Shown here in pieces: positions 1 through 6,848 of a stretch of 6,889 nucleotides of DNA. The notes beneath the pieces are model-generated. The model did not search any database. It saw nothing but the letters and a program-made list of their open reading frames with translations, and was not told where the DNA came from. This stretch comes from DATKMS01 sp041497995 (GTDB lineage: Bacteria; Desulfobacterota; Binatia; HRBIN30). Every line of letters starts with the position of its first letter. The first letter of the stretch is position 1. The DNA lies in assembly GCA_041497995.1 (NCBI GenBank), contig JBGQHM010000364.1, forward strand, positions 1 through 6,889, given 5' to 3'. Position numbers and translations under genes: made by a program.

Positions 1-243
1 GCGTGGTCGGACGCGGAACTCAGCAACCCCGACGAAGCGAGCAGCGCCCTGGACCACGCGCAGGCTGCGTTGCAGTCATGCGTTGGACTGGACGAACCCT
101 CCCAGGTTGCGGGAACGGTGGCCATGGCAGCTTGGTTGGTCACGCACGGCGCCATCGAAAGAGAAACCGTACACCAAGACATGTTCCTCGAGGCAGCGAA
201 ACAGAGCATCGAGAGCATTACCCCAACGCGTTACGCTTGGTAG
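1..243 (+). CDS. C-terminal end of an unrecognised protein (5' end outside window)
   Basis: A reading frame is open from the first base of the window to a TAG stop at 241-243 and gives 80 residues ending in TPTRYAW. It has no start codon of its own inside the window that looks preferred, so it is probably the tail of a gene that begins further left. Third codon positions are mostly G or C and second positions are A/T-richer, the pattern expected of real coding sequence in a GC-rich genome. The product is rich in Ala, Glu, Asp and Gln and looks largely helical (SSALDHAQAALQ, then GTVAMAAWLVTHGAIERE, then FLEAAKQSIESI). I see no catalytic motif, signal peptide or recognisable domain. It converges on the GFA-domain gene, with 66 bases between the two stop codons. 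A minus-strand frame at 76-282 competes over the same bases; I prefer this frame because its third positions are the most GC-rich. Confidence 0.62.
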   Translation, partial: AWSDAELSNPDEASSALDHAQAALQSCVGLDEPSQVAGTVAMAAWLVTHGAIERETVHQDMFLEAAKQSIESITPTRYAW

Positions 244-309
244 CAGCGCGTTGAGCGACGGCAGCGGGCCGGCGTAAGCCACGTCCGCTCCACAGCCACC
301 TTCCGCGCG
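244..309. other. Intergenic gap between convergent genes
   Basis: These 66 bases separate the TAG stop of the left-edge plus-strand frame from the TGA stop of the minus-strand GFA gene. A terminator for both directions would be expected here. The stretch is GC-rich and contains only short imperfect inverted repeats, with no run of T on either strand. No intrinsic terminator can be supported, so termination may be Rho-dependent. Confidence 0.5.
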
Positions 310-1155
310 TCACGCCGCCGGCGGATACTCCGCGTGCCGTGGCAGGTCGTCGGCGATTGCGTACCAAGGCGCCATCGATCCGACGAAGATGTGCGCCTGT
401 GGCCGGATCCCGGGGTCGTCGTCGAGACTGCCCATCGGCACCACCGCCAGCCCACGGTCGCGATCGATCCGCGGCATGGTCGACCCGCAGGTTCGGCAGA
501 AGACGTGCGTGAAGTGCTGGGCGTCACGGACCTTGTACGATGCGAGCAGATCCTCTCCGCGCGTGAAACGTACGCCGTCGCTGCTGGTGAACAGATTGGA
601 GGCAAACGCCGCGGAACGCGCACTGCGGCAGCGGCTGCAGTGACAGTTCACGCAGCGCGTGGGCGTGCCTTCGACGACGTAACCCACGCCGCTGCACAGG
701 CAGCTGCCGCGCGGTCTACCCGGCGCGTCGAGCGGCGCGCGATCCGGCAGCAGCGGGGCGTCGATACCGGGCGGGTACGCGTCGAAGCGCGGCACGCGAT
801 CGCGAATCTCGAACCACGGCGCCTTGGACGCAACGAAGATGTGCGCCAGCGGACGAACGCCTGGATCATCGTCGAAGTTGCCGGCCGGTACAAAGACCCG
901 TCCCTCCATCGCGTCTCCGGGCACCACCGATCCACAGCGGCCGCAGAAGCAACGGAAGTAACCCGGCGACGATTCCCAACGCCTGACGTGTGCACCGCCG
1001 TGCAGTCGGAAGCCGGTTGCCGGCGCTGCGACATAGGTGGCGAATGCGGCGCCGTGCGCCTTTCGGCAGCGCGCACAGTGGCAGTTCGACATGGACTCGA
1101 ACGGCCCATCGACCTCCCAGGTGACATCTCCACACAGACAACGTGCACGGTTCAT
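310..1155 (-). CDS. Tandem GFA-domain (CENP-V/GFA family) zinc-binding protein
   Basis: The 281-residue product contains two copies of the GFA domain (glutathione-dependent formaldehyde-activating enzyme/CENP-V family, a beta-tent zinc fold). Copy 1 spans about residues 3-130 and copy 2 about 149-281. Each copy keeps the cysteine signature: CLCG (C6, C8), NCHCARC (C25, C27, C30) and FCGRCGS (C71, C74) in copy 1; CLCS (C152, C154), NCHCSRC (C171, C173, C176) and FCRTCGS (C220, C223) in copy 2. Both copies end in a near-identical block, DDDPGVRPLAHIFV and DDDPGIRPQAHIFV, followed by an APW motif, so the gene arose by internal duplication. Single-domain members are usually about half this length. 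The family was named for formaldehyde-glutathione condensation, but that activity is doubtful for many members, so the substrate here is unknown. I chose ATG at 1155 over an in-frame TTG at 1173 because an AAAGGA lies 5 bases upstream of the ATG. It lies 40 bases after the DUF2855 gene and may be co-transcribed with it. No signal peptide is seen, so it is probably cytoplasmic. Confidence 0.9.
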   Translation of the reverse strand: MNRARCLCGDVTWEVDGPFESMSNCHCARCRKAHGAAFATYVAAPATGFRLHGGAHVRRWESSPGYFRCFCGRCGSVVPGDAMEGRVFVPAGNFDDDPGVRPLAHIFVASKAPWFEIRDRVPRFDAYPPGIDAPLLPDRAPLDAPGRPRGSCLCSGVGYVVEGTPTRCVNCHCSRCRSARSAAFASNLFTSSDGVRFTRGEDLLASYKVRDAQHFTHVFCRTCGSTMPRIDRDRGLAVVPMGSLDDDPGIRPQAHIFVGSMAPWYAIADDLPRHAEYPPAA

Positions 1156-1160
1156 GCGAT

Positions 1161-1166
1161 TCCTTT
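1161..1166 (-). promoter_or_regulatory. Ribosome binding site that sets the GFA gene start
   Basis: The minus strand reads AAAGGA here, 5 bases before ATG at 1155. The longer alternative start, TTG at 1173, would place this motif inside the coding region and has no comparable motif at the right distance, so the ATG is preferred. Confidence 0.7.
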
Positions 1167-1195
1167 CACCCAAACCGGGCGCGCGCCGCCGGGGC

Positions 1196-2287
1196 TTAGA
1201 GTGACAGCATGTGGCCCTCGGACGGGTTCATCTTTCCGTCGAGGGCAGCACGGTAGATCGACTCGACCGCGGCTTGCCCGTGGCCTTCGACGATGCGCAG
1301 CCACTGTGCTGCGGAGGTGAGGAAGCGTCCCATCGCCTCGCTTACGCGTGACTGCAGTCCAGCTCCGCCCCAGTCACCGATGCGCCTGCGCGCATGATCG
1401 GGCGCGAAGAACAGGATCGGCGGCGGCCCCGGCAACTCCGCCCCGGGCGCCATCTTGTCCCAGTGCGTAACACCCACTGAACAACTGTACTTCAGGCCGT
1501 CGCCGAGCGCGTGATGCACTGCGCTCACCACGGCAGCGTTGCCGGCAAAGTCGACGAACACGGCGGGCATCCCGCCAGAGAGTGAGCGCACGTCGTCGTA
1601 CGCAACCGCCCGATCGTAGTAGCCAGTACGCTCGACGAATGCCTTGTTGGTCGGTGAGGTCAGTCCTACAACCTCGCACCGCTCGCGCCTAGCGTGCTTC
1701 AGGAGAAACGCAAGACCGAGAGCGGTCTTACTCGATGCGCTCGACAGAACGACCGAGCGCGCGCCGAAGAAAGCGCTCTCGCCGAGGAAGTCCTCCAAGA
1801 GAAACGACGTAGTGAAGAGCGGGCGGAAAAGCGCCATGTGCGCCTCATGGGCGCGATCGTGGCTCGGGTCAGCAGCGACGCGTGTGTATTGGTTGTAGAT
1901 GGGTGGAAGAGCGGCGCGATGCGGCGCGGCATCGATGAAGCCGGCGGCGGACACGTGGTCTGCCTGCACGACCAGATAGGTCGATATCGGAAAGTACCCG
2001 TAGATGCGCTCGCCGGGTGGCAATCCCTCGTGCCGTGAGCGCACGACGTCGGCGAAACCCCAGACCGGGATGCGGCCCCAACCCTCCTTCGCGGGGAAGA
2101 AGGACCAGTAACCGATCATATCCCCGACCGCGCCGTAGGTGATGTTGTTCGCCGTGAAGGCGAAGCGATCGACGCGTAGCAGCGCCTGCCCGGGCGCGAG
2201 CGTGGTGTCGCCGGATTCCCGCCCAGGCACGAATGCGGTCTGACGCAGGTCGCTCCTATTGACGATGAAGTCTACGGACTCGGCCAT
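1196..2287 (-). CDS. DUF2855 family protein (MDR-like)
   Basis: The 363-residue product matches my recollection of the DUF2855 family, distant relatives of medium-chain dehydrogenases/quinone reductases with no established substrate. The N-terminal half (about 1-130) has the family's hallmark run: FAFTANNITYG, GYWSFFP, GWGRIPVWGFADV and then GERIYGYFPISTYLVV, resembling a GroES-like MDR fold. From about residue 178 there is a Rossmann-like segment, VVLSSASSKTALGLAFLL, with K187 in the SSASSK motif where a nucleotide cofactor may bind. The conserved VFVDFAGN follows. There is no signal peptide or membrane segment, so it is probably a cytoplasmic oxidoreductase, most likely NAD(P)H-dependent by analogy only. 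The ATG start is supported by GGAGGG (2293-2298) 5 bases upstream. The length is normal and no frameshift is seen. It sits 65 bases after the glucosidase gene and 40 bases before the GFA gene, on the same strand. Confidence 0.88.
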   Translation of the reverse strand: MAESVDFIVNRSDLRQTAFVPGRESGDTTLAPGQALLRVDRFAFTANNITYGAVGDMIGYWSFFPAKEGWGRIPVWGFADVVRSRHEGLPPGERIYGYFPISTYLVVQADHVSAAGFIDAAPHRAALPPIYNQYTRVAADPSHDRAHEAHMALFRPLFTTSFLLEDFLGESAFFGARSVVLSSASSKTALGLAFLLKHARRERCEVVGLTSPTNKAFVERTGYYDRAVAYDDVRSLSGGMPAVFVDFAGNAAVVSAVHHALGDGLKYSCSVGVTHWDKMAPGAELPGPPPILFFAPDHARRRIGDWGGAGLQSRVSEAMGRFLTSAAQWLRIVEGHGQAAVESIYRAALDGKMNPSEGHMLSL

Positions 2288-2352
2288 TGCTGCCCTCCAG
2301 ATGCGTCGTGACGCCTATCACGCGCCCTGCTGACGGCACAACGAGCCAAGAT
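2288..2352. other. 65-base gap between glucosidase and DUF2855 genes
   Basis: This is the longest gap between the co-directional genes. It holds the ribosome binding site of the DUF2855 gene (GGAGGG, 2293-2298, minus strand) and a short palindrome, GCGTC-GT-GACGC, at 2303-2314. The palindrome's 2-base loop and lack of a following T-run argue against an intrinsic terminator; it could be an operator, but nothing proves that. Only poor matches to a sigma-70 promoter are present on the minus strand, so a separate promoter here is possible but not shown. Confidence 0.4.
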
Positions 2353-5103
2353 TCAACGCGCCGCTAAGCCCTCGCTAACCGGCGCGGTCGCACGCTCGAT
2401 CCGCCCGCTCGCGGGCTCGCGCGCCGTATCACTCTCCACCGCTGCGCGCGGTTGCAACAGCTTGGCGACGAGCCCCGTCCAGCCCGTCTGGTGCGATGCG
2501 CCGACGCCGCGCCCGTTGTCGCCGTCGAAGTACTCGTAGAACAGGACGTAGTCGCGGAAGTGCGGGTCGTTCTGCATCTTGGGGTGCTGGTTCAAGACCG
2601 GGCGCCGGCCGTGTTCGTCGCGTAGGAAGATACGCGTCAGGCGCCGCGACAGCTCGTTGGCAACGTCATTGATAGTCAGGAACTTGCCTGAGCCGGTCGG
2701 GCATTCCACCGTGAAGTCGTCGCCGTAGTAGTGATGAAACTTCTGTAGCGACTCGATGAGCAGGTAATTCATCGGCATCCATATGGGTCCGCGCCAGTTG
2801 GAGTTACCGCCGAACAGGCCTGAGGTCGACTCGGCAGACTCGTACGAGACGCCGAACGACTGCCCCGCCCAGGAGAAACAGTACGGCTGGTCCTTGTGGT
2901 GACGCGACACGGCACGGATGCCGTAGTCGGAGAGGAACTCGGTCTCGTCGAGCATGCGCTTCAGCAAGCACTTCATGCGATGGCCACGCAGCAGCGAGAG
3001 GAGGCGGCGCGCGCCGCGTCCCGGCTCTTGCCAGCGTGACACCAGGCGAGCGAGATCGGGCCGGTAGTTGAGGTACCACTCCAAGCGTCCCTTGAAGCCC
3101 GGTACTTCCTCGAGCAGCTCGGGGTCGAGCGTCTCGACGGCGAAGAGGGGAATCAAGCCGACCATCGAGCGCAGCCGCAACGGAACGAGCGTGTTGTCGG
3201 GGAGGTTGAGCACGTCGTAGTAGAACTCGTCTTCCTCATTCCACAGGTCGATGCCGCAAGCATTGTTCATCGCGTCGGCGATCTGCAGGAAGTGCTCGAG
3301 GAACTTGGTCGCGATGTCCTCGTACACCGGATTGTGGCGGGCCAACTCCAGCGCGATGCGCATCAGGTTGAGGCTGTACATCGCCATCCAGCTCGTGCCG
3401 TCCGACTGATTGATGTAGCCGCCCGTCGGCAATGCAGCGCTGCGATCGAAGACACCGATGTTGTCCATGCCGAGAAAGCCGCCTTGAAAGATGTTGCGGC
3501 CTTGCGCATCCTTGCGGTTCACCCACCAGGTGAAGTTCAGCATGAGCTTGTGGAAGACGCGCTCGAGGAATGCGAGGTCGCCGGCGTCGCCGCGCTGCTT
3601 GCGATCAATCTGGAAGACGCGCCATGTCGCCCAGGCGTGCACCGGTGCGTTCACGTCGCCGAACGCCCACTCGTACGCCGGCAGCTGGCCGTTCGGGTGC
3701 ATGTACCATTCGCGCGTGAGGAGGACCAATTGCGCCTTGGCGAACTCGGCGTCGACGAGCGACAGCACGACGCAATGGCAGGCCAGGTCCCAGGCGGCGT
3801 ACCACGGGTACTCCCACTTGTCCGGCATGGAGATGATGTCGGCATTGTTGAGATGCTTCCAGTCGCTGTTGCGGCCGGTGCGCCGCTCGGCCGGGCACGG
3901 GGGCTGCGCCGGGTCGCCGCGCAACCACGCGGCCACGTCGTAGTAGAAGAATTGTTTGCTCCAGATCATGCCGGCCAGCGCTTGGCGCTGCACGTTGCGT
4001 GCATCGCTGTCGCTGATGTCGGCTTGCAGGTCCGCATAGAAAGCGTCGGCCTCGCGTCGCCGCTCGTCGATGCGTGCGTCGAAGTCGCTGAACGGTTTGG
4101 TCAACGGCGCGTCGCTGAGGCGCAGGCGCACGCGCGTCGCGCCGCCCGCCGGTACCGTGAGGGTGTAGTGAGCGGCAGCTTTGGTGCCAGCTTGCGCCGG
4201 GTTCACCGCCGCATGGTTGCCGGCGACGACGTACTCGTGAAAGCCATCTTTGAAGTAACCAGCGGTGCCGTCTACGCCGAATAGACGACGCGCATTGGTT
4301 TCGTTGTCGCAGAACAGCAGCGACGGCCCGCCATCTGCGTAGAGGTAGCGGCTACCCAGCTCGGGGTGTTGTGCGGCAATCGCGCCGTCGTTGCCGACGC
4401 AGAGCGTCGGCTTGTCCTTGCTGCCGCTCCAACACCACGTATTGCGGAACCACAGCTGTGGAAGCAGATGGATGTCCGCAGCTTCGGGGCCGCGATTGTG
4501 AACGGTCACGAGCACGAGGAGGTCGTCAGTCGATGCCTTCGCATACTCGACGAACACGTCGAAGTAGCGGTCGTCATCAAAGATACCAGTGTCCAGCAGC
4601 TCGAACTCCGGCTGGTCCTTCCCACGGCGCCGATTCTCTTCCACCAACCAGGCGTAGGGAAACTCACGCTGCGGATACTTGTAGAGCATCTTGAGGTACG
4701 AGTGCGTCGGCGTCGCGTCGAGGTAGTAGTAGTACTCCTTCACGTCTTCGCCGTGGTTGCCTTCGCTGTTGGTCAAGCCGAACAGACGCTCCTTCAGAAT
4801 CGGATCGCGCCCGTTCCAGAGCGCTAAGGCGAGGCAGAGCTGCTGCTGGTCGTCGCTGATGCCGGCGATGCCGTCTTCACCCCAGCGGTACGTGCGGCTG
4901 CGCGACGCGTCGTGAGAGAGGTACTCCCAGGCAGTACCGTGCTGGCTGTAGTCTTCGCGCACGGTACCCCATTGGCGTTCGCTCAGGTACGGCCCCCAGC
5001 GCTTCCAGGTGCGTTTGCCGGAGGCGTCTTCTGCCAAGCGCTGATGCTCGGCGGTCGCGAACTGAGCGCGGGTGCGTTGCGAGCCGGTTGCTGAACGTCC
5101 CAT
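2353..5103 (-). CDS. GH63-like (MGH1-like) glucosidase
   Basis: The 916-residue product is a large alpha-glucosidase-like enzyme of the bacterial MGH1-like/GH63 group, with an (alpha/alpha)6-barrel catalytic domain in its C-terminal half. The conserved N-terminal block WGPYLSERQWGTVREDYS (36-53), then AWEYLSHDASRSR and YRWGEDGIAGISDDQQQL, is characteristic of this family, as is LFGLTNSEGNHGEDVKEYYYYLD (108-129). The barrel carries YPWYAAWDLACH, with D439 placed like the general acid of GH63/clan GH-G enzymes; GGYINQSDGTSW (561-572); GPIWMPMNYLLIESLQKFHH (from 772); and FYEYFDGDNGRG, with E857 placed like the general base. Both assignments are by motif analogy. Related enzymes cleave glucosyl residues from alpha-linked oligosaccharides or glycosylglycerate; the substrate here is not known. 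No signal peptide is visible, suggesting a cytoplasmic location. The last 30 or so residues after KLLQP are an Ala/Arg/Glu-rich tail without conserved motifs. ATG at 5103 has GAGGAG (5110-5115) 6 bases upstream. The gap to the SMP-30-like gene is 21 bases, which indicates an operon. Confidence 0.92.
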   Translation of the reverse strand: MGRSATGSQRTRAQFATAEHQRLAEDASGKRTWKRWGPYLSERQWGTVREDYSQHGTAWEYLSHDASRSRTYRWGEDGIAGISDDQQQLCLALALWNGRDPILKERLFGLTNSEGNHGEDVKEYYYYLDATPTHSYLKMLYKYPQREFPYAWLVEENRRRGKDQPEFELLDTGIFDDDRYFDVFVEYAKASTDDLLVLVTVHNRGPEAADIHLLPQLWFRNTWCWSGSKDKPTLCVGNDGAIAAQHPELGSRYLYADGGPSLLFCDNETNARRLFGVDGTAGYFKDGFHEYVVAGNHAAVNPAQAGTKAAAHYTLTVPAGGATRVRLRLSDAPLTKPFSDFDARIDERRREADAFYADLQADISDSDARNVQRQALAGMIWSKQFFYYDVAAWLRGDPAQPPCPAERRTGRNSDWKHLNNADIISMPDKWEYPWYAAWDLACHCVVLSLVDAEFAKAQLVLLTREWYMHPNGQLPAYEWAFGDVNAPVHAWATWRVFQIDRKQRGDAGDLAFLERVFHKLMLNFTWWVNRKDAQGRNIFQGGFLGMDNIGVFDRSAALPTGGYINQSDGTSWMAMYSLNLMRIALELARHNPVYEDIATKFLEHFLQIADAMNNACGIDLWNEEDEFYYDVLNLPDNTLVPLRLRSMVGLIPLFAVETLDPELLEEVPGFKGRLEWYLNYRPDLARLVSRWQEPGRGARRLLSLLRGHRMKCLLKRMLDETEFLSDYGIRAVSRHHKDQPYCFSWAGQSFGVSYESAESTSGLFGGNSNWRGPIWMPMNYLLIESLQKFHHYYGDDFTVECPTGSGKFLTINDVANELSRRLTRIFLRDEHGRRPVLNQHPKMQNDPHFRDYVLFYEYFDGDNGRGVGASHQTGWTGLVAKLLQPRAAVESDTAREPASGRIERATAPVSEGLAAR

Positions 5104-5124
5104 GATGCTCTCCTCTGCTGCGGT

Positions 5125-6843
5125 TTACGGGCGGACGCCCGCGACGTTGAGGTGGATGCGATACAGCCCACTCCGCGCCGTCATGTAGAGCGTCTTACCG
5201 TCGTCGTCGCCCCACGCGAAGTTGTGCGGGTGCTCGGGCGGGATGAGCGTTCCGAGATGTTTGCCGGTTGGCGACAGTATCCACAAGCCGCCGGGACCCG
5301 ACACGTACACGTTCCCTTGCTGGTCGACCTTGAGGCCGTCGAGCGCATCTTCGCCGGGCGCATCCGTCATGTCGAAGAACACCTCACCTGCGCCGAACGT
5401 ACCGCCCGATTGCACGGGGTAACGCATGACGACCTTCTTTTTCGCATCCCAGTTGTCGACATAGAGGTACTTCTCGTCCGGCGAGAACGCCAAGCCGTTC
5501 GGTCCGCTCAACTCCTTGGTGACGAGTTGCGGCGTGCCGTTCTTCAGGCAGAAGACGCCACTGAAGGACAGCTCCTTGCGCGGATCGTCGTGGAACTTGG
5601 GCAGCCCGAACGGCGGATCGCTGAAACACAGCGTGCCGTCGGATTTGTAGACCAGGTCATTCGGACTGTTGAGCCGCTTGCCGTCGAAACGGTCGGCGAG
5701 CACCGTCAGCTGGCCGTTCTTCTCGAGCCGCGTGACGCGACGGTTACCGTGTTCGTCGATCGTCAGCCGGCCGTCCTTGTCTAGCGTCAGGCCATTCGAG
5801 CCCGGCTGACCGTACTCGCCAATGTCCATGCCTTTGTAGCCGCTCTTCGTGCGATAGATCGAGAGCTGCCCATCCGGCGTCCAGCGATAGATGAGGTTGT
5901 TGTTGGGCTCACTGAAGAGCAGGTAGCCACCATCGCGCACCCAGACCGGACCTTCCGTAAACAGGAAGCCGCCGGCCAGCTTCTCGACGCTGGCGTTCAC
6001 CGGCACGATGGCATCGAGACCAGGATCCTTACGGACCACCTGCGCGGGCGTCGATTCGAAATGATGCGGCGACTTGTAGAAGTCGAGCGTCGCCGATTTG
6101 ATCCAGATGAAATTGTCGGGGCTGCCGGAGATCGGCCCGTTCATGCCAAAGACGGCAAGCTGAATCTGTTGTCCAGGTTTCGCATCGCGCGTGATGATCA
6201 CGCGGTTGGGCGAGTTGAAGCCTTTCACCATAAACGCGCCGGGTTGGCCGAGGACCCGCGGCAGCTGGCCATCGACCCAGACTTCGGCGTAGTCGTCGAT
6301 GACGACCTCGAACGCCACGGTCGAGCCGCTGGGATCGAAGTTGCCGATCTGCTCCGGGATGGTGACTTTGATGCGATACCAATTGAAGCACAGCTTCCCG
6401 GTCGAGCGTCGCTGATCCAGTGTGGCCGCGTCGATGGCCTGCCACTTCGAGTCGTCGAAGTCGGTTGTACCGGCGTGCGGCGCATAGTCGTACGTCTTGA
6501 TCGCCGCACCGGACGGTTTGAGATCCGGCCCGACGCCCTTCGCATCGACCTCGATGATCTTCACATCACTGTAGCGCCACTGCCCTTTGACCAGCTTCAC
6601 ACCTTCCGGGCTACTGAGATCGATGATCGCATCGGGTCGGCCTGCGGGCGGGTCCTGCACGGTAGTCAGTCCCTGCGCCGCAGCGCCCAGCGGTGCCGCC
6701 ATGATCCAGAGGACACCGGCGATCAACATAACGTAGGGTGCGCTGTGCGCACCTCTTTGCAGCCCCCGCGGGCACACACACGCTCTCAGAACGGTGCGCA
6801 CAGCGCACCCTACGAGAAGGCCCTCTGAGGCTGTGAGTCGCAT
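5125..6843 (-). CDS. Exported SMP-30/gluconolactonase-like protein with N-terminal jelly-roll domain
   Basis: The 572-residue product has three parts. Residues 39-57 form a hydrophobic signal-peptide core (MLIAGVLWIMAAP) ending in GAAA-QG, a likely Sec cleavage after A56. Residues about 70-275 resemble a galactose-binding-like beta-sandwich of the kind found in GH2 enzymes (DFDDSKW at 128-134, then FNWYRIKVTIP and AEVWVDGQ). Residues about 285-565 form the six-bladed propeller of the SMP-30/gluconolactonase/LRE family. Expected metal and active-site residues are present: E297 in FTEGPVW, N395 in NSPNDLV, N449 in GPNGLAFS and D502 in DALDGLKVD. Members hydrolyse sugar lactones such as glucono-1,5-lactone, so a periplasmic aldonolactonase is likely; the true substrate is unknown. 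ATG at 6843 is preferred because GGGAGG lies 5 bases upstream and the upstream stop is only 16 bases away. ATG at 6729 is possible but lacks a ribosome binding site. Residues about 11-38 are encoded by an 83-bp palindromic element, which gives an unusually long, Arg- and Cys-containing leader. The glucosidase gene follows after 21 bases. Confidence 0.87.
   Translation of the reverse strand: MRLTASEGLLVGCAVRTVLRACVCPRGLQRGAHSAPYVMLIAGVLWIMAAPLGAAAQGLTTVQDPPAGRPDAIIDLSSPEGVKLVKGQWRYSDVKIIEVDAKGVGPDLKPSGAAIKTYDYAPHAGTTDFDDSKWQAIDAATLDQRRSTGKLCFNWYRIKVTIPEQIGNFDPSGSTVAFEVVIDDYAEVWVDGQLPRVLGQPGAFMVKGFNSPNRVIITRDAKPGQQIQLAVFGMNGPISGSPDNFIWIKSATLDFYKSPHHFESTPAQVVRKDPGLDAIVPVNASVEKLAGGFLFTEGPVWVRDGGYLLFSEPNNNLIYRWTPDGQLSIYRTKSGYKGMDIGEYGQPGSNGLTLDKDGRLTIDEHGNRRVTRLEKNGQLTVLADRFDGKRLNSPNDLVYKSDGTLCFSDPPFGLPKFHDDPRKELSFSGVFCLKNGTPQLVTKELSGPNGLAFSPDEKYLYVDNWDAKKKVVMRYPVQSGGTFGAGEVFFDMTDAPGEDALDGLKVDQQGNVYVSGPGGLWILSPTGKHLGTLIPPEHPHNFAWGDDDGKTLYMTARSGLYRIHLNVAGVRP
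6732..6814. repeat. REP-like palindromic doublet inside the signal-peptide coding region
   Basis: Two perfect 22-bp inverted arms lie at 6732-6753 and 6793-6814, separated by 39 bases. Each arm begins (read inward) CGTAGGGTGCGC and contains its own hairpin: GGTGCGC and GCGCACC around a 3-base loop. The DNA or RNA can therefore fold as one long stem or as two small hairpins, the architecture of REP doublets (REPIN-like). From memory, similar GTAGGGTGCGC...GCGCACC palindromes are scattered through many bacterial genomes; I could not check this. The element is translated in the frame of the SMP-30-like gene (GCAVRTV on one arm, GAHSAPY on the other) without a stop. The total is 83 bp; with one extra flanking base it equals 28 codons, so removal can restore a conventional signal peptide in frame. 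Confidence 0.85.
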
Positions 6844-6848
6844 CGCCG

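Noticed and set aside
224..253. Hairpin CAACGCG / CGCGTTG across the stop of the left-edge frame, as a terminator
   Set aside because: The stem is 7 bp with a loop of about 16 bases and no following T-run, so it is not a convincing intrinsic terminator.
76..282. 68-codon minus-strand frame at the left edge
   Set aside because: It lies on the same bases as the plus-strand 1-243 frame, whose third positions are more GC-rich; the minus frame has no recognised motif.
1156..1173. TTG at 1173 as the GFA start
   Set aside because: It adds only six residues, would bury the AAAGGA ribosome binding site inside the gene and is not needed by the domain, which begins at the CLCG motif.
334..1320. Long plus-strand open frame opposite the GFA gene
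   Set aside because: It overlaps the GFA and DUF2855 genes antisense, has no family resemblance and is rich in Arg/Ala/Val as expected of the complement of GC-rich coding sequence.
2303..2314. Palindrome GCGTC-GT-GACGC before the DUF2855 gene, as a terminator or operator
   Set aside because: The loop is too short for a stable RNA hairpin and there is no T-run. A 12-base palindrome is common by chance in GC-rich DNA.
2288..2352. Sigma-70-like promoter for the DUF2855 gene
   Set aside because: The best minus-strand boxes (TTGTGC and GATAGG) match only about half of the consensus positions each, so I do not list a promoter.
3292..4284. 330-codon plus-strand open frame inside the glucosidase gene
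   Set aside because: The minus-strand glucosidase is strongly conserved through this whole stretch. The plus-strand translation has no motif and looks like an antisense artefact of high third-position GC.
5152..5784. 210-codon plus-strand open frame opposite the SMP-30 propeller
   Set aside because: It is antisense to conserved propeller motifs (N395, N449, D502 regions) and has no recognisable domain.
6732..6814. CRISPR repeat or insertion-sequence end
   Set aside because: There are only two inverted arms, no direct repeats with spacers, no transposase gene and no clear target-site duplication longer than one base.
6061..6828. 255-codon plus-strand open frame opposite the jelly-roll domain and the palindromic element
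   Set aside because: It runs through the inverted repeat and the complement of the signal peptide, with no domain and no good ribosome binding site.
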